Shown one piece after another: positions 34,001 to 46,206 of a stretch of DNA of 64,000 bases (its first letter is position 1; each line of letters opens with the position of its first letter). The notes under the pieces are model-generated. The model saw nothing but the letters and a program-made list of their open reading frames with translations. It was not told the origin of the DNA and made no database searches. The stretch lies in contig LSRY02000029.1 of the NCBI GenBank assembly GCA_001643675.2, forward strand, positions 186,001 to 250,000, written 5' to 3'. Origin of the DNA: Monocercomonoides exilis. Taxonomy: Eukaryota; Preaxostyla; Oxymonadida; Polymastigidae. A program made the translations under genes and the position numbers.

Positions 34001-34316
34001 AAAAATACGAAAATTTTGTAAAAATAAAATGAAAACTTTACACTCCCAAGAATTTGAAAAGAATAAACAATGCTTTTCACCAAAATTATAAAAGATTCAC
34101 AGATACTACTTAACTTTAGTTGTTTCAATAAAAAATACTCATTGATCAAGAATATAAACAATTTTTAAAAATCAGACTTTTAAAAAAAAATATAAAATAA
34201 AATAAAATAAAATAAAATAAAATAAAATAAAATAAAAATAAAAAATAAAAAAGGATCTTTATGAGCATTAACAGATAGTTCAAATTCAAAACAAATCAAG
34301 AATCAAACAAAATTTC
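34001..34316. other. Spacer with an (AAAAT)n microsatellite
   Basis: This 316-base AT-rich stretch lies between the DCAF4-like start and the PARP stop. It holds about 45 bases of AAAAT repeat at 34196-34243. It presumably includes the DCAF4-like promoter and the PARP 3' end; no motif is recognised. Confidence 0.6.
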
Positions 34317-36865
34317 TTATCGAGTTCCTGCATGTATTTCCACAATGTATCTGATTCGTATTTGAGAAGGGTTATACACAACAAATTCACTCTGACCCCC
34401 TCCTCCGTTTTGAACGTTTCCCACTTTGCCCAGCGGAACACGCAGCCCCGCAGAAATCAGAGTCAGCTCGTCAGCGTCCGGCACCATTCCCCCCTGAAGC
34501 AGCACGCTGTCGCACCCTTTTGGGGGACGCTCGACCCAAGGGTTGTTCGAAGGGTAGATCGTCCCCAGCGCCACCTCGCAGATGAGCATGTACAGCGTGC
34601 GCTTCTTATCGTTGCGCCCTTCTTTCATCGCATACCCCATCGACGTCAGCGCCATGTCTGCAAAGAAGATGCCGTAGTCCCCACACATGATCGGCTTTCC
34701 CGGCTCTGTGAACGACTGCGGCGACTTCAGCCCCGTCGCCAAGATGCCAAGCAGGTTCGTCGCAGGCGTCCCGTGCCACAGCAGCATCCGGTTCGGGTTG
34801 TCCTTCCACGGCGCAAAGCGCACGTCCTCGTCGGGCCGATCAGCAGCGAAGATGCGGTAGATCGACGCGCTGTACTGTTTCCCAGTCATCGACCCTCTCC
34901 AGTACTTCTGCACCAGCTGGAAGCGCGGGTCCTCGGGCTTCAGCTTCTCAAGCGTCGTGTTCAGTGCGCGGAGGATGCCGCTCTCGCGCGGCTCGCCAAA
35001 GACCGGGGGCGCGTTCGCCCGCCGGAAGGACTCGATTGCGTAGGACAGCTGCACCAGCTGCCGCGGAAACATGCTCAGCTGCCCGTTCTCCACCTGCGCA
35101 AGTGTCAGCTCTCTCCCCGGGATGCGCGGTATGATCCGGTTGAACTCGTCAATCAGCTCCTGCACCTCTCTCACCGCATCCTTTGGCACTTTCTGCCCTG
35201 TCCACGCACCCATGTTGTAGAATGCGACAGGAGGTTGCTGTGTGGCATTTTTGTTTCCTCTGTTCATAATGAGGTTGATGTCTGTCAGAATCGAAAAAGC
35301 AGCCGAGAAATGCCACGGTGACAGATCAGTCATCGGCAGCTCTTTGAAATTGATTCCGCTCTCTGCGAAAACATTCGTGAACAGCGTCGGCTTCGAGATG
35401 GCGTGGATGAACATGTACACAGAGTCATCGGACGACTCATTAGAACTCATCCACGGCCTCACTTTCTCCGCTTCGTCGTCCACCACCTGTCCTTTTTCGT
35501 TGTAAATTGCCACTTTAACAGGAAACGAAAATCCTGTTGAGCACAAAAACTCCTCGCGGAATGCTCTTTTTGCCTCGTTCATTGAGATATACACATTCAA
35601 CCGCGTGATAAACCCAGCCTCCAAAAGAGAGTCGTTGTACTCTGCAGTCGTTTTGTGTGTTTTCCCCGCAATGCCAAAGGGATTCCATGGATTGTGACGC
35701 ACCCTTTTCGCGGGCGATTTATCGTCCTTGGCAGGTTTCGTTTCTCCGTGCATGATGTATCCCATCTGTCGCAGCTGCTCCTCGTTCCCGCTCCACCTGT
35801 GCCACACGTAGAAAGGAGTGTCAGAGTCCAGCTGCAGCAGCTGGATGTAGTGGAACGTCTCGTGGTCTGTGCCTTTCTTCCGGTCCACAATCGCACTCCA
35901 CGCAGATCCCCCCGGCTCCTGCAGCACATGCGCAATGCCCTTCAGCGTGCAGCACTCGTCCACTTCAGGATGGGATTCGATTGTGATGTATGACGGAAGA
36001 TCCACAATTGGCGGTGGCAAGTCGTGAAATGACGTGGTGGCCTTTCGAAGATCGTCAAACACTGTGGGAGATATAGGCGGCGTTATTGGAGGTGTCTCCG
36101 ATGGAGAGATGTTATTTGAAAAATAGCCATAGTCTGGGTCTTGAAATGATAATGAAGAAGAAGACGATGATGATGAAGAAGGAAAGTCGAAGGATGCTTG
36201 AGATTTGGAAGCATCATCTTCTTTAAAGAATTCAATGCTCGGATCTTTTTTAAAAAGTTGAAATGGATTTTGATTAGAGGAGGATAATGAGGAAGAAGAA
36301 GAGGAGGAAGAAGAAGAAGCAGAGACTGATGCAGATGCAGGAGGAGATACAGAAACAGAAGCAGATGCAGAACCACAAGCAGCAGCAGAAGAAGCAGATG
36401 AAAATGGACAAGATGTCGACTGAAATGAACTTGTTGGATCGCTTTTCAGACTTTTCTGATCAATTGAATTCGCTTTCATTGCTGATTCTATTGATTCAGT
36501 CACTGCTTGCCAAATTGATTGTTCTTCTTTTTCTTTTTCCTTAAGTTCTCTTTCAGCCTCTTTTCGGGATTCCTCCAATACTCGCGCCAATTCTTCATCT
36601 TCATCTTCTTGAGGAAATGACTGTTGAAAACTTTCAAAATCATAAAAATCATCTTGCTTCGCATCAACGCGTGAATCTGTTTCAGCTATTAATTTTGAAG
36701 AGTTACCGTATTTCAATTACAGAAATAAGAACATTTTTATCAAAAAATCCAAATTAAAAATTAAAAAGTGTAACAATAAAAAATCAAAAATGAAATGTCC
36801 ATACCAACACCCGTCTTTTCAGATTTTATTATTCTTTCCTCTGCAACTCTTTTTTCTTCTTCCAT
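34317..36865 (-). CDS. Poly(ADP-ribose) polymerase with WGR, regulatory and catalytic domains
   Basis: Exons (complement): 36805-36865 and 34317-36685; donor GTATGG, acceptor TAG; 2430 bases, 809 aa, TAA stop. Domains in order: a UIM-like acidic helix (DEELARVLEESRKEAE, about residues 41-56); Ser-rich linkers; a WGR-like domain (FHYIQLLQLDSDTPFYVWHR, with RWSG in place of RWGR, about 280-340); a PARP regulatory helical domain (about 480-590); and the ART catalytic domain (about 595-809). The signature LLWHGT gives His658 and SEFVVYN gives Glu787. The middle triad position reads GIFFADM, so Phe694 replaces the usual Tyr. It should transfer ADP-ribose from NAD+ in the nucleus in DNA-break signalling, as PARP1-3 do. 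The catalytic part is visibly GC-rich compared with the AT-rich surroundings. Confidence 0.9.
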
Positions 36866-37183
36866 TTAAGAAAAAATGGTAAAAAATCAAACGTAATGAT
36901 GTGAAAAAAGTATGGAATCACAATTTTCAACATTTCAATTTTTCAAAACTCTTTATTTGCTGCTAACATGAATTAATATTAGAAAAAAGCTTTTGTGTTC
37001 TCTCCAATGGAACATTCAGTTTTTTTTTCAAGTGATAAGAACTTTTTTTAAAAAATATTAAATTTAAAATTTCATTTTTCATCATTATTAAAAGAAACCA
37101 CGCATTATTCTAAATTCATGATACAAACAATGAAATGAAAGTCAAATGAATAACAAAAAATTTCCAAAAATAAAAATTATTAT
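36866..37183. other. AT-rich spacer between PARP start and calreticulin stop
   Basis: This stretch of 318 bases holds the presumed PARP promoter. I see nothing else in it: no coding frame, no RNA gene, no strong repeat. I checked it on the minus strand for a missing last calreticulin exon encoding KDEL or HDEL and found none. Confidence 0.6.
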
Positions 37184-38664
37184 TCAAATATCGTCCAAAT
37201 ACCATTCATCATAATCATCACCAGAAGGTATTTTCACGCTTTCCTCATCGTCTTTGAAGTATCCATCATCGTCTTCGTTCTTCTTATTTTTCTTCTGGTT
37301 CTCTGCTTTCTCTTTCTCATACTCCTCTTCTCTCCTCCTGTCGTCATCCAGGTCCTTCTCCCATCCAGGATGCTCAATATTCCTCTGCTTTCTGAACGTC
37401 GCAGCCAAAAATGAGTCAAATTCAGCCTCTTTGTCGCAGATGATGAAGTTGTCGTAGATCGACCCAGACTCCACCTGCCAGATGTCTATCGCAATGTACC
37501 GGAACCGGAACGCCTTCGCCTTCATAACCTCGTCGTTATACTCCGGGTTTGGTATCAGCGGCGGCTTCCATTCTCCCACATAAGCAGGGTTTTTAATCAT
37601 CCTCCGCTTCCACGTGCCTTTGTACTTCGGGTTCCTCATCAATGGCGCAATCCACTTCCCGTCGTTCTCGTCCCAGTCTGCCGGTTTGACTGCATCTGGG
37701 TCGGGAATGAGCTTCGGCTGGTCCCAGTCTGCTGGCTTTGTGTCGTTCATATCCAGAATCTCCTCTTCTTCGGCCCAATCGTCAGGTTTTGTTGCGTTTG
37801 TATCGTTAATCTAATGAAAATTTACAAAAATGATAAAAAAAAGTTAAGTTCGAAAACATAATCAGAAAACATTTTTTTTCCAAATTGAAAAATATAACAA
37901 TCTTTTCATTAATCAATAAATAATTATTCACACAAGTCTAGTTGGGAACCATTCCCATTGCTCGCTTATATCTCCTTCTGATTCAGTATGATTATCAAGT
38001 TGAACTTTATAAGTTCCATTTCTATACAATTTTAATGCATAGAGATGGGTTTCGTTGTCTTTAACTGTCTTAATCTTATTCTTTAATGGATATTCGGTTC
38101 CGTTCATCTTCACGATAACATGAATATGATCATTAATCATGCCACAAAAATCAGGGCCGAACATAAGTTGATATTCCGTTTCGTTGGTGAAATTCTTAAC
38201 ATTGGCTCCCTCAGGAAGAAACTTTATGTATGATCCTGAACATTTTTGCTGCTTTGTTTGAACAAGAGTAAAACCGATAAATAAATCTTTCTTAAAATTT
38301 GTGACAGTTTCTCCAATATCAGCAACAGCCATGTAATATTTTTCATCTTGTGACGTTTTCAAGCCTTTTGCATTTTCTGGATGCCACGCTTTTTCAGGTG
38401 CTTCCCATGTAAATTTTCCTTGTTTTCCATCTTCTGCATGGACGTTACTCATCATCCACCGTGATGGCCATGTATCTGCATTTTTAGCGAGAATGTTATT
38501 TTAAAAATCAATCAAACACGAAAATTACATAAAAATGATAAAAATTTTTCAAAAATCAATTTCGTTCACTGACAATATTAATTATAAATCAAACAATCAA
38601 ATTCTTCTTTAAAATACACTTTTGAATGGTGAAGTCCAATAAGAAAACAGAATATCAAGAGCAT
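37184..38664 (-). CDS. Calreticulin, three exons, without a visible KDEL-type tail
   Basis: Exons (complement): 38595-38664, 37934-38475 and 37184-37810; 1239 bases, 412 aa, TGA stop. Exon 1 encodes a signal peptide (MLLIFCFLIGL) and the start of the lectin domain (VYFKEEFD). Exon 2 gives the globular N-domain. Exon 3 begins the P-domain with the repeated pairs KP.DW (three copies) and G.W..(P/R), then an acidic C-domain. In the ER this chaperone binds monoglucosylated glycoproteins and Ca2+. The protein ends DEWYLDDI with neither KDEL/HDEL nor a calnexin TM helix, so retention must work otherwise or the protein may be secreted. It is divergent from the next gene, 133 bases away. Confidence 0.92.
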
Positions 38665-38797
38665 GATTATTTATGTAACGAATAATGGCAAACAGTTTTT
38701 CATTCATATGAATAAAAAGCTTGTATTTCAACATTGAATTAATTTTCAATTCTTTGCTATTTAAAAAATTCAGCCATAATTGCTTTATCAGTTTTTA
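38665..38797. promoter_or_regulatory. 133-bp divergent intergenic region (shared promoter by position)
   Basis: The region lies between the ATG of calreticulin (minus strand) and the ATG of the 768-aa gene (plus strand). Both genes must be driven from this short AT-rich stretch unless upstream non-coding exons exist. I recognise no specific element. Confidence 0.5.
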
Positions 38798-41283
38798 ATG
38801 TCCAAAATCAAAAACGGCTATAATTTTTATAAAGAGGATTATCAATTAAATAAACATGAAAATATGGTATGACATAATTTTTAGTATAATCCATCCTGAG
38901 CATAAAATTCATAATAATTTTTAAAGTCCGATTTGAAAGAAAAGCAAAACTTTGGATATTTCAAGCCGAAAACATTTCCATCATCCGATGCAGATGAGAG
39001 AAATGGTACAAAGAATGCTAAGCTAAATGAAATAAAAGAGAATCACGAAGTATATTTTTTGCATCGCATGTTCATGCAATATTTAATTTTTATTTTTTTT
39101 TAGAAACAGATGAAAGAGACGCAAGATATAAAAACTGCTGAACTTCTTCAAAAACTTGGGGAAATAAATGAAGAAAACGAAACTTTTGTGAAAAAGATTA
39201 AGCAATCATTAGGGCAGAGTGATACTCATGCGTATACCAAGCAGAGTAGTCTTCATCACGAATGGAATTCAAAAGTTTACAAAAATGCAAGAGATCAAGT
39301 TGTCAGTCAGATAGACTCATATCCTGGTTTTGCCTCTCATGTTCAATTAGATAAGCTCTTCAACAACTATCTGAGAATTGGAAGTGAAAAGCGTTTGAAT
39401 ATATATTTTTTATTCAAAAAAATGAATGCTCGTTCAAATATTCTATATTTTTTAAAGAACTTTTTCTTGACGAAGTCATTGAGCGAGATTACAACCCGTT
39501 CACCTGGAAATCCAAAACGATTCGCTACCGCACCATTCCACCCGAAGAGCATCCAATCACCGGAATTGAGGCGCTGAATGAGAAAGAACGGCTGCTCGCC
39601 CACTCAGCCGGAGAGCTCAGCAGACGGAAGAGAGAGGCAGCAGCGTCAGAAGAAGCCGCACTCCGCACAAAAGAAGAAATCCAAAGAAAAGAGCACGCTC
39701 GGCTGCGGCGGCGAAAGTCCCGCCCTTCTTCTCCCAACCGCTCTTTCTCTTCTCAGGCTCAAATGTCGCCTCGCATGCAGCTCCTTTCATCGCCTCCTGG
39801 TTCTCCCCTCACTTCTCCTCATGTGCTCTACCCGTCTGACACTTTGAATATGACGGGGCGCTCTCCTTCTCCAAGTTTGCTTGGTTCTTTTAGCTCCCCT
39901 TCTTCTTCAACACCACTGGCGTTTGATTCATTGCCCTCAGAAAAGACGGAGTTTCAGTTTGTAGACAACGACACTGCAATTAAATTTCAGGTCCCAATGT
40001 TGAATTTGTCGAGCCGGCAAACAAAAAGCGGATCTCGCACTTCTTCTTCCTCTCATTCTTCATCTTCCTCCTCTTCTTCTTCTCCTTCTTCTCCCTTTCC
40101 TACTTCTCCTTCTCCTTCTCCTTCTTCATTCCCCTCTTCCTCAGTTAGTTTCGTCCCATTTCCCACAAAATCCTGCCCTCCTCTTTCGCCTTCTTTGCAG
40201 TCAAACGCTTCTTCCTCTTCAAGCTGCCACTCCTTCCACATACCCCTCACCCCTTCTTCGCTCGATTCTTCTGCTTCTAATTCTTCCTTCTTCTCCTCCT
40301 TTCAGCATTCTTCTCCTTCTTCTTCTTCTCCTTTCCTCTCTGCAAGAAACCAAATGTCTTCTGCACAATCACATCATCATCATAACCATCATCATCATCA
40401 AAATCAACAACAGAAGAAACAGAAGCAGAAGAATTGCCAACAACCATATCCTTCTCATCCTCCTTCGTCTATGATGCAGGTTCTGATGGCAACTGAACGC
40501 AAAAATGATCTTTTTTCCTCTTCTTCTCCTTCTTCTCCTTCTTCTCCTTCTCCTTCCTCTTTCTCTTCTTCCTCTTCCTCCTCTTCTTCTTCACCTTTCT
40601 CTTCTTCTTCTTTCAGTGAAAGACAATCCATTCTATCAACAAGATGCAGAAGAGGTCAACGAAAACCTCAACATCCATTAACTGCTCGTTCGCCTTCATT
40701 CGAAGCTTCTTCTTCTCCTTTTGCATCCAGCACACCCTCCTCCTTCTCTTCTGGCTCTTCTCGTTCTTCTTTCCGTCCCTTCACGGCTTCTGCAGTTGCT
40801 TCTTCTTCTCCTTCTTCTTCACTAAAACCACTTTCTTCGCGTCACAGCTCATTTAGGTCTGCTTCTTCTTCTAATTATTATTCTTCTTCCTCTTCTCCTT
40901 CTTCTTCTCGAACTTATTCTTCTTCTTCTTCCTCTTCTTCTCGTTATCCTTCTTCTCCTTCTTCTTCTCTTCCCTCTCATTCATCTTCCTGTTCTCAATC
41001 ACCTGTATATCCACCCCATTCACCAGCCAAAGCAGCGTCGATGGGCAAGCGCTTTCCAGTCGACCCACGCCAATGGTCAAAGATTGATGGGGGTGTATTT
41101 GACACCAGGCAATCTTCTATTCAGATGAAGAAAAGAGATCCGTTCACCCAATATAAATTCAAAACGCAAATCGTCACGGATGAGCTGTCGGCGAGGTCTG
41201 AGGGTTCTTTTGAGCAGCCGTTGTTTAGATCTTCAAAGAGAATCTTTCCTAACGCACGAGCAGACAAAATTTGTCTTGCTTAA
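38798..41283 (+). CDS. 768-aa protein with conserved N-terminal third and Ser-rich middle, four exons
   Basis: Exons: 38798-38866, 38927-39049, 39104-39392 and 39458-41283. The introns are 60, 54 and 65 bases; the 2307-base CDS ends in TAA. Residues 1-200 look structured: a basic Tyr-rich start (MSKIKNGYNFYKEDY), a helical segment, then LDKLFNNYLRIGSEK joined to QLFLDEVIERDYNPFTWK and a short acidic-basic coiled coil. The centre is Ser/Pro/His-rich low complexity (about 250-680). The last 70 residues are again conserved-looking (SKIDGGVFDTRQSSIQMKKR). The alternation of short motifs and disorder resembles axonemal or microtubule-associated proteins, but I cannot name a family. Confidence 0.75.
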
Positions 41284-41625
41284 CACTTTTGTAAATCTTT
41301 TTGAAAATTAGTTCTTTATTTGCTTTAAGAATTTTTTTTTTTTTTTGTTCATTGCAAAGCAACTTTTGTTTTGATTATTTTAGCATATATTATATTAAGC
41401 AATATATATTTTCGTATGTATTATTATTTGCTTCTTTCAATTCTGTTCGTACATAGTTGTGCACCATAATTTTATTTTTTCAATATTCTCTTTTTTTAAA
41501 TTGAATTATCCCCCACGACACTCAATTGTTTGTTCGTTTTAACGAATTAGTTTTTTATATCCTTTAATTTTCATCGAACTATTTGGAATAATAAATTTTA
41601 ATATTTTTTCTGGTTTAAAGAAAGC
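41284..41625. other. AT-rich spacer upstream of SMC5
   Basis: This stretch of 342 bases comprises the 3' flank of the 768-aa gene and the promoter of the SMC5 gene. It has a short poly-T run and AT-rich sequence, and no recognisable motif. An acceptor-like tttaaag lies 8 bases before the SMC5 ATG, so a non-coding first exon is possible. Confidence 0.55.
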
Positions 41626-44600
41626 ATGCGAAAAGCTAAAACTGCTTCAGTTTCAAATTTAGAAGCAGGTAAGTACTGGGAAGGAATCGACCTCAGTTTA
41701 TATGCAGTGTCTTCCGTTGTGAGAATTCATTTGAGTAATTTTATGGCGTATGACGAGCAAATTTTCTTTCCTGGACCAAAACTGAATGTCATTCTCGGAC
41801 CAAATGGATCTGGAAAATCTACGCTTCTTTGTGCGTTAACACTTGGATTAGGAGGAGGACCTCAAGATCTTCCGCGTCAAAAGAATATCAGTGAGTTCAT
41901 TAGGAACGGAGAACAACGTGAACCTGAAGAACCTCACAGAAAACATCGAAAATTGGATCGTGCCAAAGGAAGGATATCTGACACGCAACAGGAATCTGCA
42001 GAAAGCGATGAATACGATGATGATCAAAATGATCGTGAAATTTTATATGCAACTATTGATGTTTCAATTGTTGTTCCAACTCGTGAAAGCAAAAAAGGAG
42101 TTTTGACAATATCCCGCACTTTTGACAGTAAAGATCGCTCAACATGGAAGGTCAACGGCAAAAAAGCGACAGAAAAGATGATCCATCAGATCGTATCGAG
42201 CCTCCAGATTTTCCCAAATCGCTTAACTCAGTTTCTTCCGCAAGAACGAATCTCCGCATTAGCAGCAATGGACCCCACACGCCTTCTCCAGGAGACGCAG
42301 CCGTCTCTTCTGTGCCCTGAATCCCTCGAGGCGTACCGGATGCTGCTTGAAGGCGGCGGAAGGCGGGCAGACTGGAAAGTGAAAGTGGGAGCAGCGAACA
42401 GAAGGCTGGACACGCTGATCAAAATGAACGAGGCGATTTTGCCTGCAGTAGAGCGCTATCGCCAGGCAGAAGAGCGGCGCGTGCGGATTTCCTATCTCGA
42501 AAAGAAGCGGCTGTGGCTCGTGTATGCGGAGAAGCGGGCAGCAACCAAAGAGAAATTGAGGGAAGTGAAGGAGGCAGAGCAAGAACTGGCAAACCAGCAG
42601 GCGAAAGACCTGACACCTGCGCTGGATGCTGTGAAGAAAGCGAAGGAGAACACAGTCAGAATCGAAAAGCAGCTGAACGAGATGCGACAGAACTTGGGAA
42701 AACTAGCGCGAAAGAGCGAGACAGCGCGAAATAAAGCAGAGGCAGCACGGGCAAAGCAGAAGGATGCGATTGAAGAGGAGGAAGAGAGGACAGACGGGAT
42801 CAAAAGAAGGAGGGCGAACATCGAGCGACTGCGGGCGCGTCTGAAGGAAGAAGAGGAGAAGGCAGCAAAAGCAGCGCAGAGCAGAAGAGAGCTGGACGAG
42901 CAGATTGAGCAAAGCCAAAGAGAAAGTGCCAAAGTGACAGAGGAGCTGCGGCAGGTGCAGAGAGAGAGGGGGACAGCACTGACGTCACTGGCACGGATGC
43001 AGGCACAGCTGCGTGAGCTGGACGAATGGAGCGACTCTGAAGCGAACAGGAGAAGAGATCTGTTAGAAAGGTTTCAGCAGAAGTTTCGAGATCTCCCCAA
43101 AATCGCAGAGATTGTGCAGAGAAACGAGAGAGCGTTCCAGACAGAGCTACTGGGGCCCATTGCGTCGGAGATGGTGGTGAGAGAGGAGCAGCGCAGAGAG
43201 CTGACGTTTGATGGGTCGACGGGGCGGCACTTCCACTCTGATGAATATGGAAGAGAAACAGAGGCAGGTGATGGCTTTGAACAGAGGAGGAGGAGCAGAT
43301 TCGATGGGCATGGCGATGGAGGCAGAAGTGATGTTGTGGCTGGAAGCTTTCTGCACCGCTTCTACACAGAACACATTGTCGGGGTGAATGTGATGCGGTC
43401 GTTTGTCTCGCAGTCGAAGGAGGACGAGGACAGGTTTCATGAGCTGCTGAAGCGCTACGACTTGAAAGGATCGTCGATGAAGCTGTCAGCAGAAGCAACT
43501 CATTCGCTTGAAGAGAACGATGTGAAGCAGGCGCCTGGCTCGCCCCAGCTTCCGTCTTCTTATAGACAGCATATGTCATCGCAACTATCGTCGTCATTAT
43601 CATCTTCTTCTTCCCCTTCTTCTTCTCCATCAGCTCCAATCAACCCCATCCTCCCCAAAATCACCACAACTGAAGCCCTGAATCTTCCCCAAGATGACAT
43701 CGACTACAATTCCATCTATGCCTCTCTGTCTGAGCTCATCGCATGCCCAGCCCCCGTCCGGCGTGTTCTTGACGAGTCTGTGCGAATCCCACTAGTAGCA
43801 GTGGCATCAGAGAATTTCCATAAGACATCTGATTCCTTCTTCAATGATCCTGAGAAATCAAACATTCGAGTGTGCACGCCATCGCGTGTTTTCACCTCAA
43901 AAAGATCGAAATATGACAGAGAGAATGTGGTGGTTACAGCAGAGTATACACGCAAGCCGAACTTCCTCGTTCCGCAGGAGTGGCCGGAGGCTCAGGCGAT
44001 TCCAGTGGCTGTGCAGAAGGCGTATGAGATTGTGGTTTCATTGGAAAGAGAAAAAGAGAAAGAAAGAGAGAAAGAAAGACAAAGAGAAGAATCAGTTCGA
44101 GAAGCTTCTTTGAGAGGAAGGAGGACAGTGAAGAATGAGGCAGACGATGAATTGACACAAATGCCACCTGAGCCGCTCAGAGCAGACAGAGATGGAGATT
44201 CAGAAAGAGGCAGCGATCATCTTTCTTCTTCTTCTTCTTCTTCTTCCAGACAATCAGAACAAACGCATTCATCTAATTCATCTGATTCATCTGTGACACA
44301 TTTCACACCCGAACAGCTAATGACAAGGTCCATCCAGAAGCAGATAGTGATGAAGGCGAAGGTGTATATGCAGCAGCAGCTAAAGGAAGTGCGTGAGCTG
44401 ATCACAAAGATCGATCGCAACTTATCAAGTCTGCGAAAGAGCGAAGACGGAATCACAGCAAAGATGACAGCCATTGCGAACGAGAAGCGACAGATCCAAA
44501 GGTTTGCGGCGCTGCCACGCAACACACAGAGAGAGTTGGCAGCTTTAGAGGCACAAGAAGAGGATGAAGAAGTAGCAGCGTTGAAGGAAGCGAAGAAGGC

Positions 44601-46175
44601 GAATGTGATTATCAGGCCGAAGGAGGAAGAAGGAGACAGAGCAGAAAAAGCAGACAAAGCAACAAAAGCAGATGGAGAGGATGTTCTGACACAGCAGTTT
44701 GGTGAGGATGGGCTGAGTCCGAATAGAAGAGGAGGAAGAGGAGGAGGAGGAGGAGGCACGCAAAGAGAACTGCCATTTGCACCGAAAGAAGCGAAGGTGT
44801 TTGCAACCGGGTTCGACTTTCTTGTCTACAAAGCGCAGGCATCGATTGAGCGGCTGGCGAAGATAGCAGAGCAGCTGGAGAAAGAGTACAAGGCATCGCA
44901 GGACGAACTGAACTTAGCGCGAAACGAGATCACTGCGAAGCAGAATGAGCTGGAGGACGAGAAGTATGTGATCAAGCAGAAGGAAGAAGAAGTTATGCAG
45001 ATTCAGCAGGCGATCAGGGAAGTGAAAGGGAGGCTGGAGAGGGCGAGGCAGGAGCATGCGAATGCAGAGAAAGAGGCAGCAGAGGCAGGAGAAAGAGCAG
45101 AAGAGGCTGCACCACACACAGACGCGACGATTGTGGAGGTGTTTAAGACGCTGCCGAAGACGCTGCCGACACTCGATGCAGAGCTGGACGAGCTCAGAGG
45201 GGCAGCAGAGATGCAGGCAGAGGACAGGCAGGCAGCAGCGAAGGAGCAAGAGTACCTGAGGAGGGAGAAGGAAATAGAAGAGCAGAAGCAGCTTGTGGAA
45301 GAGACGAGCCGGCAGATGATGGCAGAGCAGGCGAAAGCGAAGGAGCTGAAGGAGATTTGGCTGCGGCCGCTGTCGAAGGCGGTGGAGGTGCTGTCGGCGC
45401 TGTTTGAGGAGAACATGAAGTTTGTGGAGCAGAGAGGAGGAGTGAAGATTGGGACGCTGGGGAGAGACGGGAATGTGGAGGAGTTGCTGCTGGGGAAGGA
45501 AAAGAGGAAGGACGGGGAAGAGAAGACGAGGGAGAAAGGAGAGGAGAAAGGGGAGGGTTCACAGGAAGGGAGCAAAAGGAGTGAAAATGAGAAGAAAAGA
45601 AAGAGGAAGAAGAAAGGTGATGGTGATGATGATGATGAAAGTGATGATGAATATGAAAGTGATAGTGGGAGCGACTACGAAGAGGAAGAAAGGAGGAAGA
45701 GGCAGCAGCAAAGACAAGCAAGAAGTGCGTCTTCATCATCATCATCTTCTTCTTCTTCTTCTTCCTCTTCGTTCGATTTCTCCGACGACATAGAGATCGA
45801 AAAAGTGGGTCTTGTCATATGCGTTTCATTTCTGCCTTCTCAGAGCATTCCCCTGCAGCCCCTCTGCCTGGGCAAGCAGTCAGGTGGAGAGAAATCTGTG
45901 TCGTTGATGCTGTTTCTGTTGGCATTGCAGAGAGTGCCAGCGATTATGCAGACAGAATGGAAGGAGCTGGAGAAGCAGATAAAGAGGCAGATGGAGGAGT
46001 TCAAGCAAAATGAGGTGAAAACGGAGGTGGAGAAGAAGAGGAGCCAGGAAAATGGGAAAGAGAAGGAGAAGGAGAAAGAGAAAGAGAAAGAGAAAGAGAA
46101 AGAGAAAGAGAAAGAGAGGAGTAGAGGAGGAAGAAAAAGAGGAAACAATTATGATAGCGATGATGACAGCAGCAG

Positions 46176-46206
<31 letters not shown>

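Noticed and set aside
34332-35321. 329-codon plus-strand frame opposite the PARP catalytic domain
   Set aside because: It is an Arg/His-rich shadow of GC-rich antisense coding; the PARP signatures on the minus strand are unambiguous.
42800-43639. 279-codon minus-strand frame inside SMC5
   Set aside because: It is the antisense shadow of a GC-rich SMC5 coding segment with clear family motifs on the plus strand.
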